Notes: generated from the sequence alone by a model not told the origin. Counted from the stretch's first letter, positions 13,472 to 21,949 are shown. The stretch is 32,358 nt of DNA from Firmicutes bacterium UBA4049 (GCA_002382755.1 DFZT01000016.1:1-32358), one strand, 5' to 3'. Numbers and translations: made by a program.

Positions 13472-14632
13472 CTAACTAGCTAATATATGAATAGTACAGA
13501 TTGCGTTCTCTGTACCATACACTCCGCCGCCGGTTACATGCGTTAATGCAACCTTACAATCCGGTACCTGACGTTCTCCGGCGTCTCCGCGCACCTGCCA
13601 GGTTGCCTCTACAATCTGAGCAGCTCCTGAAGCGCCTGTTGGATGGCCGCAAGATAACAGTCCGCCGCGCGGGCTAAAAACAACCTTTCCGCCATAATCC
13701 GAATCGCCTCTTCTGAGAAATTCTACTGATTCTCCGTGCTTACAGAAGCCAAGCGATTCATAGTATAAAAGCTCACCAACTACAAAAGCATCGTGACATT
13801 CTACCATATCGACGTCTTCAGGACCCAAACCAGCCATATCGTATGCTTTTTTAGCACACCTGTATGTAATGTCCATATACGTCATATCTCTAAAGGAATT
13901 ATTGAAAATACCTGTTGTGATTGTTGACGCTGCTAGGCGGACAAGCTTTTTCCCTATCTTTTCCGCTTTTTCTTTAGTAGCAAAAATAACCGCTGCTCCG
14001 CCGTCAGAATTCGGGCAACACATTAAAAGAGTAAATGGATCAGCAATAACTCTGGCGTTTAAAACCTCTTCGACGGTAAGTGGGGTCCGGAAATCTGAGT
14101 ATGGATTTACTGTGGCATGCTTACGGTTTTTTACAGCTATCGTTGCCAAGTCTTCTTTAGTCGCACCGTGATCATGCATATAACGCCTTGCCCTCATTGC
14201 ATAAAGACCTGGCATTGTCATACCATGTAATGCCTCGGGATCATTTAAATCAGGTGAAAATGCTGTGCCACCAGATCTGTATGAGGAGAGACACTCAACA
14301 CCAATTGCCATCGTTACGTCATTAAGTCCTGAAGCCACTCTTTCCCATGCCAGATGAGCAGCTACGGCACTGCTTGAGCAAGCGCCTTCCGTGTTCTTGA
14401 TTGGAATTCCTTGACAACCAAGCGTGATTCCAATCCTCTGCCCAAGACATATAGTCTTGGAAAGACCGATCATGTTACCAACAACTATTTCCTCAATTTC
14501 CTTCACCTCAATACCAGCATCTTTCAATGCATCTCTGGCTGCTTGTCTGCCTAATTCATCAATTGATACCGGCGCTTTTCGATATAATTTTGTCATTCCT
14601 ACACCGATAACATATACATCCCTTAAGTTCAT
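13472..14632 (-). CDS. bbsB: Benzoylsuccinyl-CoA thiolase-like subunit (BbsB-like)
   Basis: A 386-residue thiolase of the SCP-x type. It starts VYVIGVGMTKLYRKAP. The nucleophilic cysteine is in EGACSSSA near residue 85, the histidine in ECHDAFVVGE near 280 (HDAF in place of the NEAF of classical thiolases), and the SCGHPTGASG block carries the other catalytic residues near 330. With a Zn-ribbon partner it would cleave the beta-keto adduct with CoA to aroyl-CoA and succinyl-CoA. SD AAGGAGG lies 8 bases before the ATG, and the start is 22 bases beyond the end of bbsA, so the pair is probably cotranslated. Order and type match benzoylsuccinyl-CoA thiolase BbsAB, which needs both subunits. Confidence 0.8.
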   Translation of the reverse strand: MNLRDVYVIGVGMTKLYRKAPVSIDELGRQAARDALKDAGIEVKEIEEIVVGNMIGLSKTICLGQRIGITLGCQGIPIKNTEGACSSSAVAAHLAWERVASGLNDVTMAIGVECLSSYRSGGTAFSPDLNDPEALHGMTMPGLYAMRARRYMHDHGATKEDLATIAVKNRKHATVNPYSDFRTPLTVEEVLNARVIADPFTLLMCCPNSDGGAAVIFATKEKAEKIGKKLVRLAASTITTGIFNNSFRDMTYMDITYRCAKKAYDMAGLGPEDVDMVECHDAFVVGELLYYESLGFCKHGESVEFLRRGDSDYGGKVVFSPRGGLLSCGHPTGASGAAQIVEATWQVRGDAGERQVPDCKVALTHVTGGGVYGTENAICTIHILAS

Positions 14633-14654
14633 TTAACTTTCCTCCTTTATTCAA

Positions 14655-15056
14655 CTATTCAACAGGCTTAAATTTATAACTAATCATTGATTTCCCATCA
14701 GCATCCTTTCTGATTTCCCCTACTGTTACCTCTACATCCATGCCTATTTTCATTTGCTCCGGTTCCGCCATAATTTGGGCAAGAACACGCAAATCTTCAG
14801 GAAGATCAACATACCCAACCGTCAATGGGGCTTTTAATCCCGGCTGAGGAGTATATTGAATTGTATAACTATAAACTTTCCCTTTTCCACTAAGAGGTTG
14901 TTTTACCAGATCTTCAGAGAAGCAATTGAGACAAATATTTACCTTTGGAAGATATAACTTTCCGCATTTTTCACACCTATAGGCAACTAAATAAGGCTTT
15001 TCCCCTCCTTCTGGTATTACTAGAAAATCTGGATGATAAATAACTTGTTCTTCCAC
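14655..15056 (-). CDS. bbsA: Zn-ribbon/OB-fold (DUF35) thiolase partner, BbsA-like
   Basis: A 133-residue protein. A rubredoxin-like zinc ribbon has cysteines at 28, 31, 42 and 45 (CEKCGK and CLNCFSED), followed by an OB-fold of about 75 residues (GKGKVYSYTIQYTPQPG). Such DUF35 partners bind the acyl-CoA and are required by SCP-type thiolases; BbsA is the non-catalytic subunit of benzoylsuccinyl-CoA thiolase. The start is GTG with TAGGAGG 8 bases upstream. It is the first gene of a run that is colinear with bbsA-F. A 270-base gap lies before it. Confidence 0.8.
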   Translation of the reverse strand: MEEQVIYHPDFLVIPEGGEKPYLVAYRCEKCGKLYLPKVNICLNCFSEDLVKQPLSGKGKVYSYTIQYTPQPGLKAPLTVGYVDLPEDLRVLAQIMAEPEQMKIGMDVEVTVGEIRKDADGKSMISYKFKPVE

Positions 15057-15124
15057 AAATAATTCCTCCTATCATACTTGGTTTCCTTGATGTATTTTTC
15101 GCAGTTCCCACGCTTTTCTTAAAA

Positions 15125-15295
15125 TTACACCCAGTCTGCAAGTTCCCATTCCGCTATCCATTCTGAAAATGATATTGCCGCCTTATTTCTCAGATTTGCA
15201 ATGATTTCTTTTATCATTTCGTCATCAACGTTGGATGCGTATTTGCCACCTCCTTCCTGATTTCCTTTAACATTAACCGCTCTGCTGTCTTTCAC
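15125..15295 (-). CDS. Uncertain small ORF in the gap before bbsA
   Basis: A possible 56-residue frame begins GTG 15295, reads VKDSRAVNVKGNQEGGGKYA then SNVDDEMIKEIIANLRNK and ends SEWIAEWELADWV. The C-terminal half is amphipathic and Trp-rich and looks protein-like, with acidic and aliphatic residues in helical spacing. There is no good SD for the GTG, and an internal ATG gives only about 29 residues. I do not recognise it. It may be the remnant of a larger gene or a small accessory protein; it fills the 272-base gap between the crotonase and bbsA. Confidence 0.3.
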   Translation of the reverse strand: MKDSRAVNVKGNQEGGGKYASNVDDEMIKEIIANLRNKAAISFSEWIAEWELADWV

Positions 15296-15328
15296 TGCAT
15301 TTCCATGGAAGTGTCTTTTGAAATTCTC

Positions 15329-16120
15329 TCATATTCCTTTAAAGGCTGGTTTGCGCTTTTCCAAAAACGCGGCAGTTCCTTCTTTAAAGTCCTCAGTACC
15401 GGACAGCATGCCTAGCCCTTGGGCCTCATAATGAAGCAAAGAATCTACATCCTTCGTTGCCAGGGCTGTAATGGTCTTGATTGTTTTAATAACCAAAGGC
15501 GGTTTTTGGGTTAGCTCTTTAGCCCAGGAATAGGCTTCCGCAAGGACTTGATCAGAGAGTACTGCTTTATTAACCAAGCCAATCTCTTCGGCAACCTTTC
15601 CGCTTATCGGTTTTCCAAAACAGAGCATTTCTTTTGCCTTTAACGGGTTTATAAGATGCGGCAGCTTAACCGTACCGCCCCCTGACGGGATGGCGCCAAT
15701 ATTTACTTCTGACATGCCTATCTTGGCATCCTCTGCAACAATACGAAAGTCACAAGCCAGCATTAGTTCACACCCACCACCCAAAGCATATCCTCTGACA
15801 GCGGCAATCACCGGTTTGCTCAGCTTTTCCAACTGGCCAAAACACTCCTGGAACTTCCTGCTGAACGCATACCCATTAAAGGTAGAGTTAATTTTGTTAA
15901 CTTCAGTAATATCGGCCCCTGCACTAAAAAACTTTTCGCCACCGGAGATAACCAAACACCTAACTTCCTGGGATTGTTCCGCTTCGTTAACAGCCTGATG
16001 GAACTCATCCAGTAAAACCTGGTTAAAGGCGTTCATCCGTGACGGCCTATTTAAGGTTAGTGTAAATACACCTTCATCCAATCCCGTTACAAGCACCTCA
16101 TAATTCACTTTCACTTTCAC
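15329..16120 (-). CDS. Enoyl-CoA hydratase/isomerase (crotonase family)
   Basis: A 263-residue crotonase. The oxyanion-hole segment AAVRGYALGGGCELMLACDF and both catalytic glutamates are present: one in MSEVNIGAIPSGGG and one in NPLKAKEMLCFG. It would hydrate a trans-2-enoyl-CoA; in this cluster phenylitaconyl-CoA hydratase (bbsH function) is one candidate step. Its GTG start has GGAGGG 5 bases upstream. It follows the 3-hydroxyacyl-CoA dehydrogenase by 111 bases. Another crotonase lies at 22829-23611, and only one of them need be the BbsH equivalent; which one cannot be decided here. Confidence 0.8.
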   Translation of the reverse strand: MKVKVNYEVLVTGLDEGVFTLTLNRPSRMNAFNQVLLDEFHQAVNEAEQSQEVRCLVISGGEKFFSAGADITEVNKINSTFNGYAFSRKFQECFGQLEKLSKPVIAAVRGYALGGGCELMLACDFRIVAEDAKIGMSEVNIGAIPSGGGTVKLPHLINPLKAKEMLCFGKPISGKVAEEIGLVNKAVLSDQVLAEAYSWAKELTQKPPLVIKTIKTITALATKDVDSLLHYEAQGLGMLSGTEDFKEGTAAFLEKRKPAFKGI

Positions 16121-16231
16121 TTATACCCTCCATCCCTTTAATTCTATAATCATCCACTGTTCCCAATTAAACACTTTCCCCTGAACTCAGAACCAACAAA
16201 CCATATCGGTCATAACCTGTAAAATTTATGT

Positions 16232-17074
16232 TTAATACTCATAAAAGCCTCTTCCGGTCTTTTTGCCTAGATGGCCCGCCCGCGCCATCTGCCTCAGAAG
16301 CGGAGCAGTTCTAAACTTTGGACCAAATTCGGTTTCCAGAATATCTAAAATATAAACAATGGTGTCAATACCCACCAAATCCATCAGGGCACAGGGTCCC
16401 TGGGGCATATTCGTGCAGTAGACCATGGCGTCATCTACATCTTTAGGGGTATTGCCGTCCATAACTGTGTAAGCCGCTTCATTTAAATAAGCATTTAGGA
16501 TCCGGCTTGTAATAAAACCGGCATAATCTTCGGCTACAACCGGGAACTTATTGATACTCTTGACAAATTCGATAGCAGAGTTAATGGTTTCCTGTGATGT
16601 AACTCTACCCCTGATCAATTCAACGCCCTTCATAACCGGAACAGGATTCATGAAATGCATACCAACTACTTGTTCGGGGCGCTTTGTTGCTGCCGCAATG
16701 GCGGTAATCGGAAGAGAGGACGTGTTAGACGCCAGAATAGCATGGCCGGGAGCTAATTTGTCTAATTGTTCAAAGATTCCCGCCTTTAGATCGAGCTTTT
16801 CGGGTACGGCCTCAATGACTAAATCAGCATCTGTAACAACATCTAGAGATGTGGAAGAACTAATCCGGCTCAGAGTATTCTCTTTTTCCTCCGCGCTAAT
16901 CTTGTTTTTCTCAACAAGTTTAGACAGGCTCTTTTCTATTTTCTGCCGTGCCTGAGACAGCAAGGAATCATTAATATCCTCCATCGTAACTTGGTAGCCG
17001 CTCTGAGCAACAACTTGTATTATACCGTTACCCATGGTACCCGTTCCCAAAACAACAACCTTGCTTATTTTCAT
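16232..17074 (-). CDS. 3-hydroxyacyl-CoA dehydrogenase (3-hydroxybutyryl-CoA dehydrogenase type)
   Basis: A 280-residue protein of the short, stand-alone type. Its N-terminal Rossmann fold has the motif GTGTMGNGIIQ, and the catalytic region has NTSSLPITAIA and GMHFMNPVPVMKGVELI with the active-site histidine. GFITSRILNAYLNEA and the C-terminal domain ending KKTGRGFYEY are family hallmarks. It would oxidise an (S)-3-hydroxyacyl-CoA with NAD. ATG 17074 is preferred (AAGGAGGG 9 bases upstream); TTG 17077 is an alternative. It lies 34 bases after the thiolase at 17111-18304, with which it forms a classic butanoate-type beta-oxidation pair. The benzylsuccinate pathway proper does not require it. 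Confidence 0.88.
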   Translation of the reverse strand: MKISKVVVLGTGTMGNGIIQVVAQSGYQVTMEDINDSLLSQARQKIEKSLSKLVEKNKISAEEKENTLSRISSSTSLDVVTDADLVIEAVPEKLDLKAGIFEQLDKLAPGHAILASNTSSLPITAIAAATKRPEQVVGMHFMNPVPVMKGVELIRGRVTSQETINSAIEFVKSINKFPVVAEDYAGFITSRILNAYLNEAAYTVMDGNTPKDVDDAMVYCTNMPQGPCALMDLVGIDTIVYILDILETEFGPKFRTAPLLRQMARAGHLGKKTGRGFYEY

Positions 17075-17110
17075 CAATTGATACCCTCCTTATAATTTAT
17101 ATTTATCGCG

Positions 17111-18304
17111 TTAAGACAGAACAGGTATTTTTTCGATCACCACGGACATCCCCATACCTCCGCCGGAACACAGCCCTGCCAGCCCTTTACTCAAATCACG
17201 TTTATACATTTCATGAATTAAGGATACTACAATGCGTGCCCCCGAACACCCGACAGGATGCCCTAAAGCAATACCGCTACCGTTAACGTTAGTGTTCCTG
17301 CGATCCAGCCCTAATTCTTTTTCAACGGCTAAATACTGAGCCGCAAATGCCTCATTAATTTCAAACAAGTCAATATCTGCAATAGTCAGTCCCGTTTTTT
17401 TCAATGCCATACGGGTTGACGGTACGGGCCCAATTCCCATGTAGTCGGGATCTACTCCGGCTACCGCGTACGATACCACCCTGGCAAGGGGTTTTATTCC
17501 TAATCTGTCCGCCGCACGCTTGGACATTATCAGCATCCCGGCGGAACCGTCGTTTATTCCGGAAGAATTGCCGGCGGTAACTGTGCCACCTTTTACAAAA
17601 GTTGGCGGCAATTTGGCCAGTTTCTCCAATGTCATATTGTCTTTCGGGTATTCATCTTTATTTATATATACCGGATCACCCCTGCGCTGCGGTATGCAGA
17701 CAGGTACAATTTCATCATTGAACCGGCCTTCCTTTATTGCCGCCACAGCCCGTTGCTGGCTTAGCAACGCTAATTCATCCTGTTCCTCACGGCTTATGTT
17801 GTACTTTTTAGCAAGATTCTCGGCCGTAACACCCATCCCAACGCCGGTACCCAGTTGCGTAAGGCCGTCCCACATAGCGTCACGCACTTCGATGTGCCCC
17901 ATTCTCGAGCCCCATCTTAATTCGTCAATAGTGTAAGGGACGGTGCTCATGCTCTCGGTTCCCCCGGCCAATATAACTTCCGCGTCTCCACACTTAATTG
18001 CCTGAGTTCCCATGACCAAACTTGACATCCCCGCAGTACAGGTCCGGTGAACAGTTATCCCCGGCACTTCGGCAGGTATACCGGCCTGCAGTGCCGCCAC
18101 TCGAGCCAAGTTTGTCTCGTCTTTGGTGCGCTGATAACAATTACCCCAGATAACATCGTCTATTATTGCCGGATCAATTCCAGATCGCCTAATTAATTCC
18201 TGCATTACCGGCACAGTCAGAGCGGGCGCTCTCAGATCCTTAAATACTCCCCCATAACTCCCTATCGCAGTACGCACCGCCGCTACAATCACTACATCGT
18301 CCAA
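17111..18304 (-). CDS. Acetyl-CoA acetyltransferase (thiolase)
   Basis: A 397-residue classical thiolase (AtoB type). The nucleophile is C89 in HRTCTAGMSS. NEAFAAQYLA carries the conserved Asn/Glu, ALGHPVGCSGAR the histidine, and GLCSGGGMG the second cysteine. It would cleave 3-ketoacyl-CoA or form acetoacetyl-CoA. The start is TTG with GAGGAGGG about 9 bases upstream. It sits with 3-hydroxyacyl-CoA dehydrogenase, a crotonase and a MaoC-type hydratase as a second beta-oxidation module. Unlike the bbsB product it needs no DUF35 partner. Confidence 0.88.
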   Translation of the reverse strand: MDDVVIVAAVRTAIGSYGGVFKDLRAPALTVPVMQELIRRSGIDPAIIDDVIWGNCYQRTKDETNLARVAALQAGIPAEVPGITVHRTCTAGMSSLVMGTQAIKCGDAEVILAGGTESMSTVPYTIDELRWGSRMGHIEVRDAMWDGLTQLGTGVGMGVTAENLAKKYNISREEQDELALLSQQRAVAAIKEGRFNDEIVPVCIPQRRGDPVYINKDEYPKDNMTLEKLAKLPPTFVKGGTVTAGNSSGINDGSAGMLIMSKRAADRLGIKPLARVVSYAVAGVDPDYMGIGPVPSTRMALKKTGLTIADIDLFEINEAFAAQYLAVEKELGLDRRNTNVNGSGIALGHPVGCSGARIVVSLIHEMYKRDLSKGLAGLCSGGGMGMSVVIEKIPVLS

Positions 18305-18351
18305 TTTTTTCTGCCCTCCTCGTCGTGTCTTTTTTCACTCCAGTAACTAAC

Positions 18352-18792
18352 CTATCTTTCAACTAATACTAACGCTTCACCTTCTATAACGACCGCACCC
18401 TTTTGGTTGCAACATATAGTTTTTAACCTGAGTCTATTCTTTTCCACAAACTTCTCGATAACTTCGACTTCCGCAGATATAGTGTCTCCAAAAAAAACCG
18501 GCGCTTTAAAGTTAAGGGTTTGAGTCAAATATATTGTGCCGTCACCTGGCAGTTGTGTGCCTGCAACATTAGACAGCAGACTCGCGACCAACATTCCATG
18601 TACGATGCGCTGTTTAAAACGCGTATTCTTCGCGAAATTATCATTAACATGCACGGGATTATAATCTCCGCTTATTTCTGCAAAACGGTACACATCTTGC
18701 TCTGTAAAGGTTTTAGTAATCGAAGCTTTTTCGCCAACTCTTATCTCGTCAAAATTCTTGCTTTTTTCTTCTTTCATCATTCCAGACCCCAC
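18352..18792 (-). CDS. MaoC-like (R)-specific enoyl-CoA hydratase
   Basis: A hot-dog-fold protein of about 146 residues. The hydratase-2 motif is clear: GDYNPVHVNDNFAKNTRF followed by VHGML, with the catalytic Asp and His. The last third (LNFKAPVFFGDTISAEVEV) is typical of the family. It would hydrate an enoyl-CoA to the (R)-3-hydroxyacyl-CoA, opposite stereochemistry to the crotonases. The start is uncertain. GTG 18792 is used, but ATG 18780 or 18777 (MMKEEKSKNF) is equally possible and neither has a strong SD. It lies 47 bases before the thiolase. Confidence 0.8.
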   Translation of the reverse strand: MGSGMMKEEKSKNFDEIRVGEKASITKTFTEQDVYRFAEISGDYNPVHVNDNFAKNTRFKQRIVHGMLVASLLSNVAGTQLPGDGTIYLTQTLNFKAPVFFGDTISAEVEVIEKFVEKNRLRLKTICCNQKGAVVIEGEALVLVER

Positions 18793-18834
18793 TCATAAGA
18801 GAAATTCCCTATAATAACATTACCTGTCTGCCTG

Positions 18835-19245
18835 CTATTTGTCTGGGTCGTACACCTCTATCTGTACTCCATGAGCTGATTTTGGATGGATAAAATTAGT
18901 AGTTCCGAATGTACCCTTCATTGGTTGATCCATGACAAATTTTGCCCCGGCTTCCCGCAATCTGGCCATGTCTTCCTCCACATTGTCGGACCTAAGGGAA
19001 ATCAGAAAAACTCCTTCTCCTTTGGTACTGACAAATTTCTCAATTGATGATTTCTCTGACTCTGATGCGATAATATTAAAGACAAAACCATTAAGCTCAA
19101 AAACCGCTCCCTTTAGTCCGGGAACAGCAAAGTCACCTGACGCCAACATTTTCGTCGGCTTGGACCCCAACAATCCTTCGTATTTTTTAATCGCCTCTTC
19201 AAGATCTTTAACTGCAATATTGATCCCGTAAACACCTTTAATCAT
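18835..19245 (-). CDS. VOC-superfamily protein resembling methylmalonyl-CoA epimerase but lacking metal ligands
   Basis: A 136-residue vicinal-oxygen-chelate fold protein. ATG 19245 is chosen (GGAGG 8 bases upstream), giving MIKGVYGINIAVKDLEEAI. Epimerases begin DHIGIAV with a metal-binding His; here Gly takes that place (YGINIAV). The central G-x-HHIAF-like block, which carries the second His, reads GVFLISLRSDNV. Only the last acidic ligand (VQIEV) and the FIHPKSAHG loop remain epimerase-like. So the fold is clear but the metal-dependent chemistry of epimerases or glyoxalases is doubtful. It may bind a CoA ester non-catalytically or carry out another reaction. It lies downstream of the T-box fragment and before the MaoC-like gene. 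Confidence 0.7.
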   Translation of the reverse strand: MIKGVYGINIAVKDLEEAIKKYEGLLGSKPTKMLASGDFAVPGLKGAVFELNGFVFNIIASESEKSSIEKFVSTKGEGVFLISLRSDNVEEDMARLREAGAKFVMDQPMKGTFGTTNFIHPKSAHGVQIEVYDPDK

Positions 19246-19356
19246 AACTAGCACCTCCTAAATTAATTGGATATTACTGCCCGAATTAAAACTGATCAGT
19301 TATGGAAGTCCTTAATCTTTCAGCCGTTTCTACACGTCAGCCTTCCCCCTTTAAAA

Positions 19357-19564
19357 GACCCAATTACAGGAAAATATCGTTCCGGTACCCCTTCCCTCTA
19401 ACGCAGGAAATGCGGCTTGGCCTACTTGACCTTTAGGGTTTTCAGCCTGCTCCTCCGGAGTGAACTTCAGCCGTCCATATTTTAAAGGCGCTCCCAGCTT
19501 TCCTCCATCATAGGATTTTGGTTATAAATAGATTTAAATATGGCGCACTAAAAATAACGGTGTA
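19357..19564 (-). ncRNA. Damaged second copy of the T-box leader (antiterminator and terminator missing)
   Basis: Matches the T-box leader at 24350-24603 with the same order of elements. It contains GGCTGAAGTTCACTCCGGAG exactly, the AGGCTGAAAACCCTAAA segment, a CGCATTTCCTGCG hairpin and TGTAATTGGGTC at its end. It lacks about 46 bases from the 5' side and upper part of Stem I, and it has no TGGTACCAC antiterminator bulge and no terminator. It starts right after the stop of the acyl-CoA dehydrogenase and ends 112 bases before the VOC-protein gene. It cannot work as a normal T-box. Confidence 0.8.
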
Positions 19565-19566
19565 AA

Positions 19567-20700
19567 TTATTTAAGCAAGGCAGTTGCTATAATCTGTCGC
19601 TGGATCTGATTGGTGCCTTCATAAATCTGAGTAATCTTAGCATCCCGCATCAGCTTTTCCATTGGGTATTCTCTCATATAGCCATATCCGCCAAATATCT
19701 GCAAGGCGTCAACTGTCACCTTCATCGCTGTATCGCTGGCGACACACTTTGCTGTTGCGCTTAACACACCATCAACCTGGCCTGCGTCGACTTTCGCAGC
19801 CGCCTGCCAGACCAGTGACCGGGAAGCCAGCACTGCCATGACCATATCCGCCAACATGAACTGTATCGCCTGTTGCTCAGCAATCGGTTTCCCGAACTGC
19901 ACCCGCTGCTTGGCATATCTTACCGCTTCATCAACCGCCCTCTGAGCAACACCAACAGCAGCCGCGGCGATCGTCGTCCGCGTGATGTCGAGAGTGCGCA
20001 TCGCAATCTTGAACCCTTCTCCTTCGTTACCCAAGCGGTTTGCGACGGGCACGCGGACATCTTCGAGCAATACTTCAGCGATATGCGACGCCCGGTCTCC
20101 CATCTTATCTTCTTTTTTACCCATCGATAACCCGGTAGTGCCGGCCGGTATAATGAAGGCCGTCAATCCCTTAATACCTTTGCTTCTGTCTGTGCTGGCA
20201 AAAACTGTATGAAGATCCGCTATGCCGCCATGGGTAATGAAACATTTTACGCCATTGATGGTGTACTCGTCACCGACTTTTTGGGCACGGGTTGATACCG
20301 AGCTGGCGTCCGACCCCGCGTTTGGTTCTGTCAGGGCAAATGCGGCCAGCTTCGCACTTTTTGTAAAAGCCGTTAGAAACTTCTCTTTTTGCTCTTCGGT
20401 ACCGCTTAGCAAAAGAGGGGTGAGCGCAAGGCCAGTTCCTCCAAATGCGCCAAAGACTCCCAGGCACCCGTATGCTATTTCTTCGTAGATTAGCGCCTCT
20501 GTCAAACAGTCCACGCCCTGCCCGCCATACTTTTCCGGCACATTTAGGTTCCATAAACCGATATCAAACGCTTTTTGAATGATTGGCCACGGCATTTCGG
20601 CTTTTTTGTCATATTCAGCGGCAACAGGAATAATTTCTTTCTTTGTAAAATCTCTCGCCAGCCTCTGGATTTCTTTCTGTTCATCGGTAAGTTCAAACAT
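19567..20700 (-). CDS. Acyl-CoA dehydrogenase, candidate for the BbsG role
   Basis: A 377-residue FAD-dependent acyl-CoA dehydrogenase. The motif ALTEPNAGSDASS (FAD/substrate region) is near 125-140, the RQFGKPIAEQQ-like VQFGKPIAEQQAIQ near 275, FGGYGYMREYPMEKLMRD near 335, and the catalytic base is likely Glu361 in IYEGTNQIQR. As the only such dehydrogenase in the window it is the candidate for oxidising the succinyl-CoA adduct (BbsG role), although its sequence looks like short-chain acyl-CoA dehydrogenase. ATG 20700 is chosen over an in-frame GTG 9 bases upstream because GGAGA lies 9 bases before it. It passes electrons to ETF, which is not encoded in the window. The downstream spacer holds the T-box fragment. 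Confidence 0.85.
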   Translation of the reverse strand: MFELTDEQKEIQRLARDFTKKEIIPVAAEYDKKAEMPWPIIQKAFDIGLWNLNVPEKYGGQGVDCLTEALIYEEIAYGCLGVFGAFGGTGLALTPLLLSGTEEQKEKFLTAFTKSAKLAAFALTEPNAGSDASSVSTRAQKVGDEYTINGVKCFITHGGIADLHTVFASTDRSKGIKGLTAFIIPAGTTGLSMGKKEDKMGDRASHIAEVLLEDVRVPVANRLGNEGEGFKIAMRTLDITRTTIAAAAVGVAQRAVDEAVRYAKQRVQFGKPIAEQQAIQFMLADMVMAVLASRSLVWQAAAKVDAGQVDGVLSATAKCVASDTAMKVTVDALQIFGGYGYMREYPMEKLMRDAKITQIYEGTNQIQRQIIATALLK

Positions 20701-20721
20701 AGCAGTCACTCTCCATGTTAT

Positions 20722-21927
20722 TTAATCGACTCTCACAATAATGGCGTCACCCTGGGCCAAACCACCGCAAATCGCAGCTGCGCCATACCCGCCCTCTCGC
20801 CTTCTCAGCTCATTGATCATAGTCATCACAATTCTGCCGCCGCTGGCGGTATTTGGGTGTCCGATAGCAATAGCTCCTCCGTTGACATTGAGACGTTTTC
20901 TAATGTCCTTAAGTTTTCCCGAGTCACCGTCGGCCAGTATTTTGCTGCTGACTAGAGTTACTGCCGCAAAAGCCTCATTGATTTCAAGCAATTTAAGATC
21001 ATCTACCTTCATCGCGGCTTTCTGCAAGGCAGTCCTAATGGCTTTAGCCGGGGCTTCCACCAAAAGTTGAGGTTCCAACGCTATGCTGACGCATTCAATT
21101 ACTGTGGCAAGAATGGGTAATCCTAAAGCTAGGGCTTTTTTCTTGCTCATTAACAGGACTGCCGTCGCACCATCATTTAAGCCAGGTGAATTACCCGCTG
21201 TGCAGGTCGGACTTCCGTAAATCGGCGCAAGCTTTGCCAGCTTGTCTACGGAAATATCCGGCCGGTACTGCTCATCAATTTCCAAGGTGACAGGCTCACC
21301 TTTCTTCTGGGGAATGGTTAGGGGTAGCATTTCTTCTTTTAGTTTTCCTGCGGCGTGAGCCTCACCATAACGGCTGTGGCTGAGCGCTGCCCATTCATCC
21401 TGTTCCTCACGGCCAATTCCATGCTTCAAAGCAACATTCCCGGCATCTACAGCTACAGGTGCAAAGTCTTTATAGCCTAACTCGAACAGTGGATCCTCCA
21501 TAGCGACAGGCCCTATCCGATGTCCGGCAAACCTCAGGTTCCGAACAATAAGCGGCATCTGACTAAATGTTGTGACACCTCCGGCAATGACTACATCTGC
21601 TTCCCCCGCCAAAATGGTCAAGGCGCCCAACCGTATAGCAGACATTGCCGAAACACAGGCCTTGTCAAGCGAGCATGACGGCGTTTCCGGGGACAGCCCC
21701 GCCTTTATAAGCGTTTGCCGGGCAATCACTGGGGTATATACGTCTTTAAAGGATACTGTATCGCCAACACCCCAGAAAACATCATCAACTAAACCGTCAT
21801 AACCGCACCGGGCCATAACCTCGCGCATGACAATTGCTCCCAGATCAACCGGGTTATATTCTTTCAGGCTGCCACCAAACCTGCCAAAAGGGGTCCTCAA
21901 TGCACTAACAATAACTATCTCATTCAT
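20722..21927 (-). CDS. Thiolase family protein
   Basis: A 401-residue classical thiolase. It begins MNEIVIVSALRTPFGRFGG. The nucleophilic Cys is in LDKACVSAMSAI near residue 91; INEAFAAVTL, IAIGHPNTASGGR (His) and AICGGLAQGDA (Cys) follow. The Ser/Ala pattern around the nucleophile differs from the AtoB-type enzyme at 17111-18304, suggesting a different substrate. ATG 21927 has GGAGG 7 bases upstream; a longer frame with a start 51 bases earlier overlaps the SDR gene and lacks an SD. It lies between an SDR and the acyl-CoA dehydrogenase. This makes three thiolases in the window (two classical, one SCP type). Confidence 0.85.
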   Translation of the reverse strand: MNEIVIVSALRTPFGRFGGSLKEYNPVDLGAIVMREVMARCGYDGLVDDVFWGVGDTVSFKDVYTPVIARQTLIKAGLSPETPSCSLDKACVSAMSAIRLGALTILAGEADVVIAGGVTTFSQMPLIVRNLRFAGHRIGPVAMEDPLFELGYKDFAPVAVDAGNVALKHGIGREEQDEWAALSHSRYGEAHAAGKLKEEMLPLTIPQKKGEPVTLEIDEQYRPDISVDKLAKLAPIYGSPTCTAGNSPGLNDGATAVLLMSKKKALALGLPILATVIECVSIALEPQLLVEAPAKAIRTALQKAAMKVDDLKLLEINEAFAAVTLVSSKILADGDSGKLKDIRKRLNVNGGAIAIGHPNTASGGRIVMTMINELRRREGGYGAAAICGGLAQGDAIIVRVD

Positions 21928-21949
21928 TTTCAATCCTCCAAATCTAATT

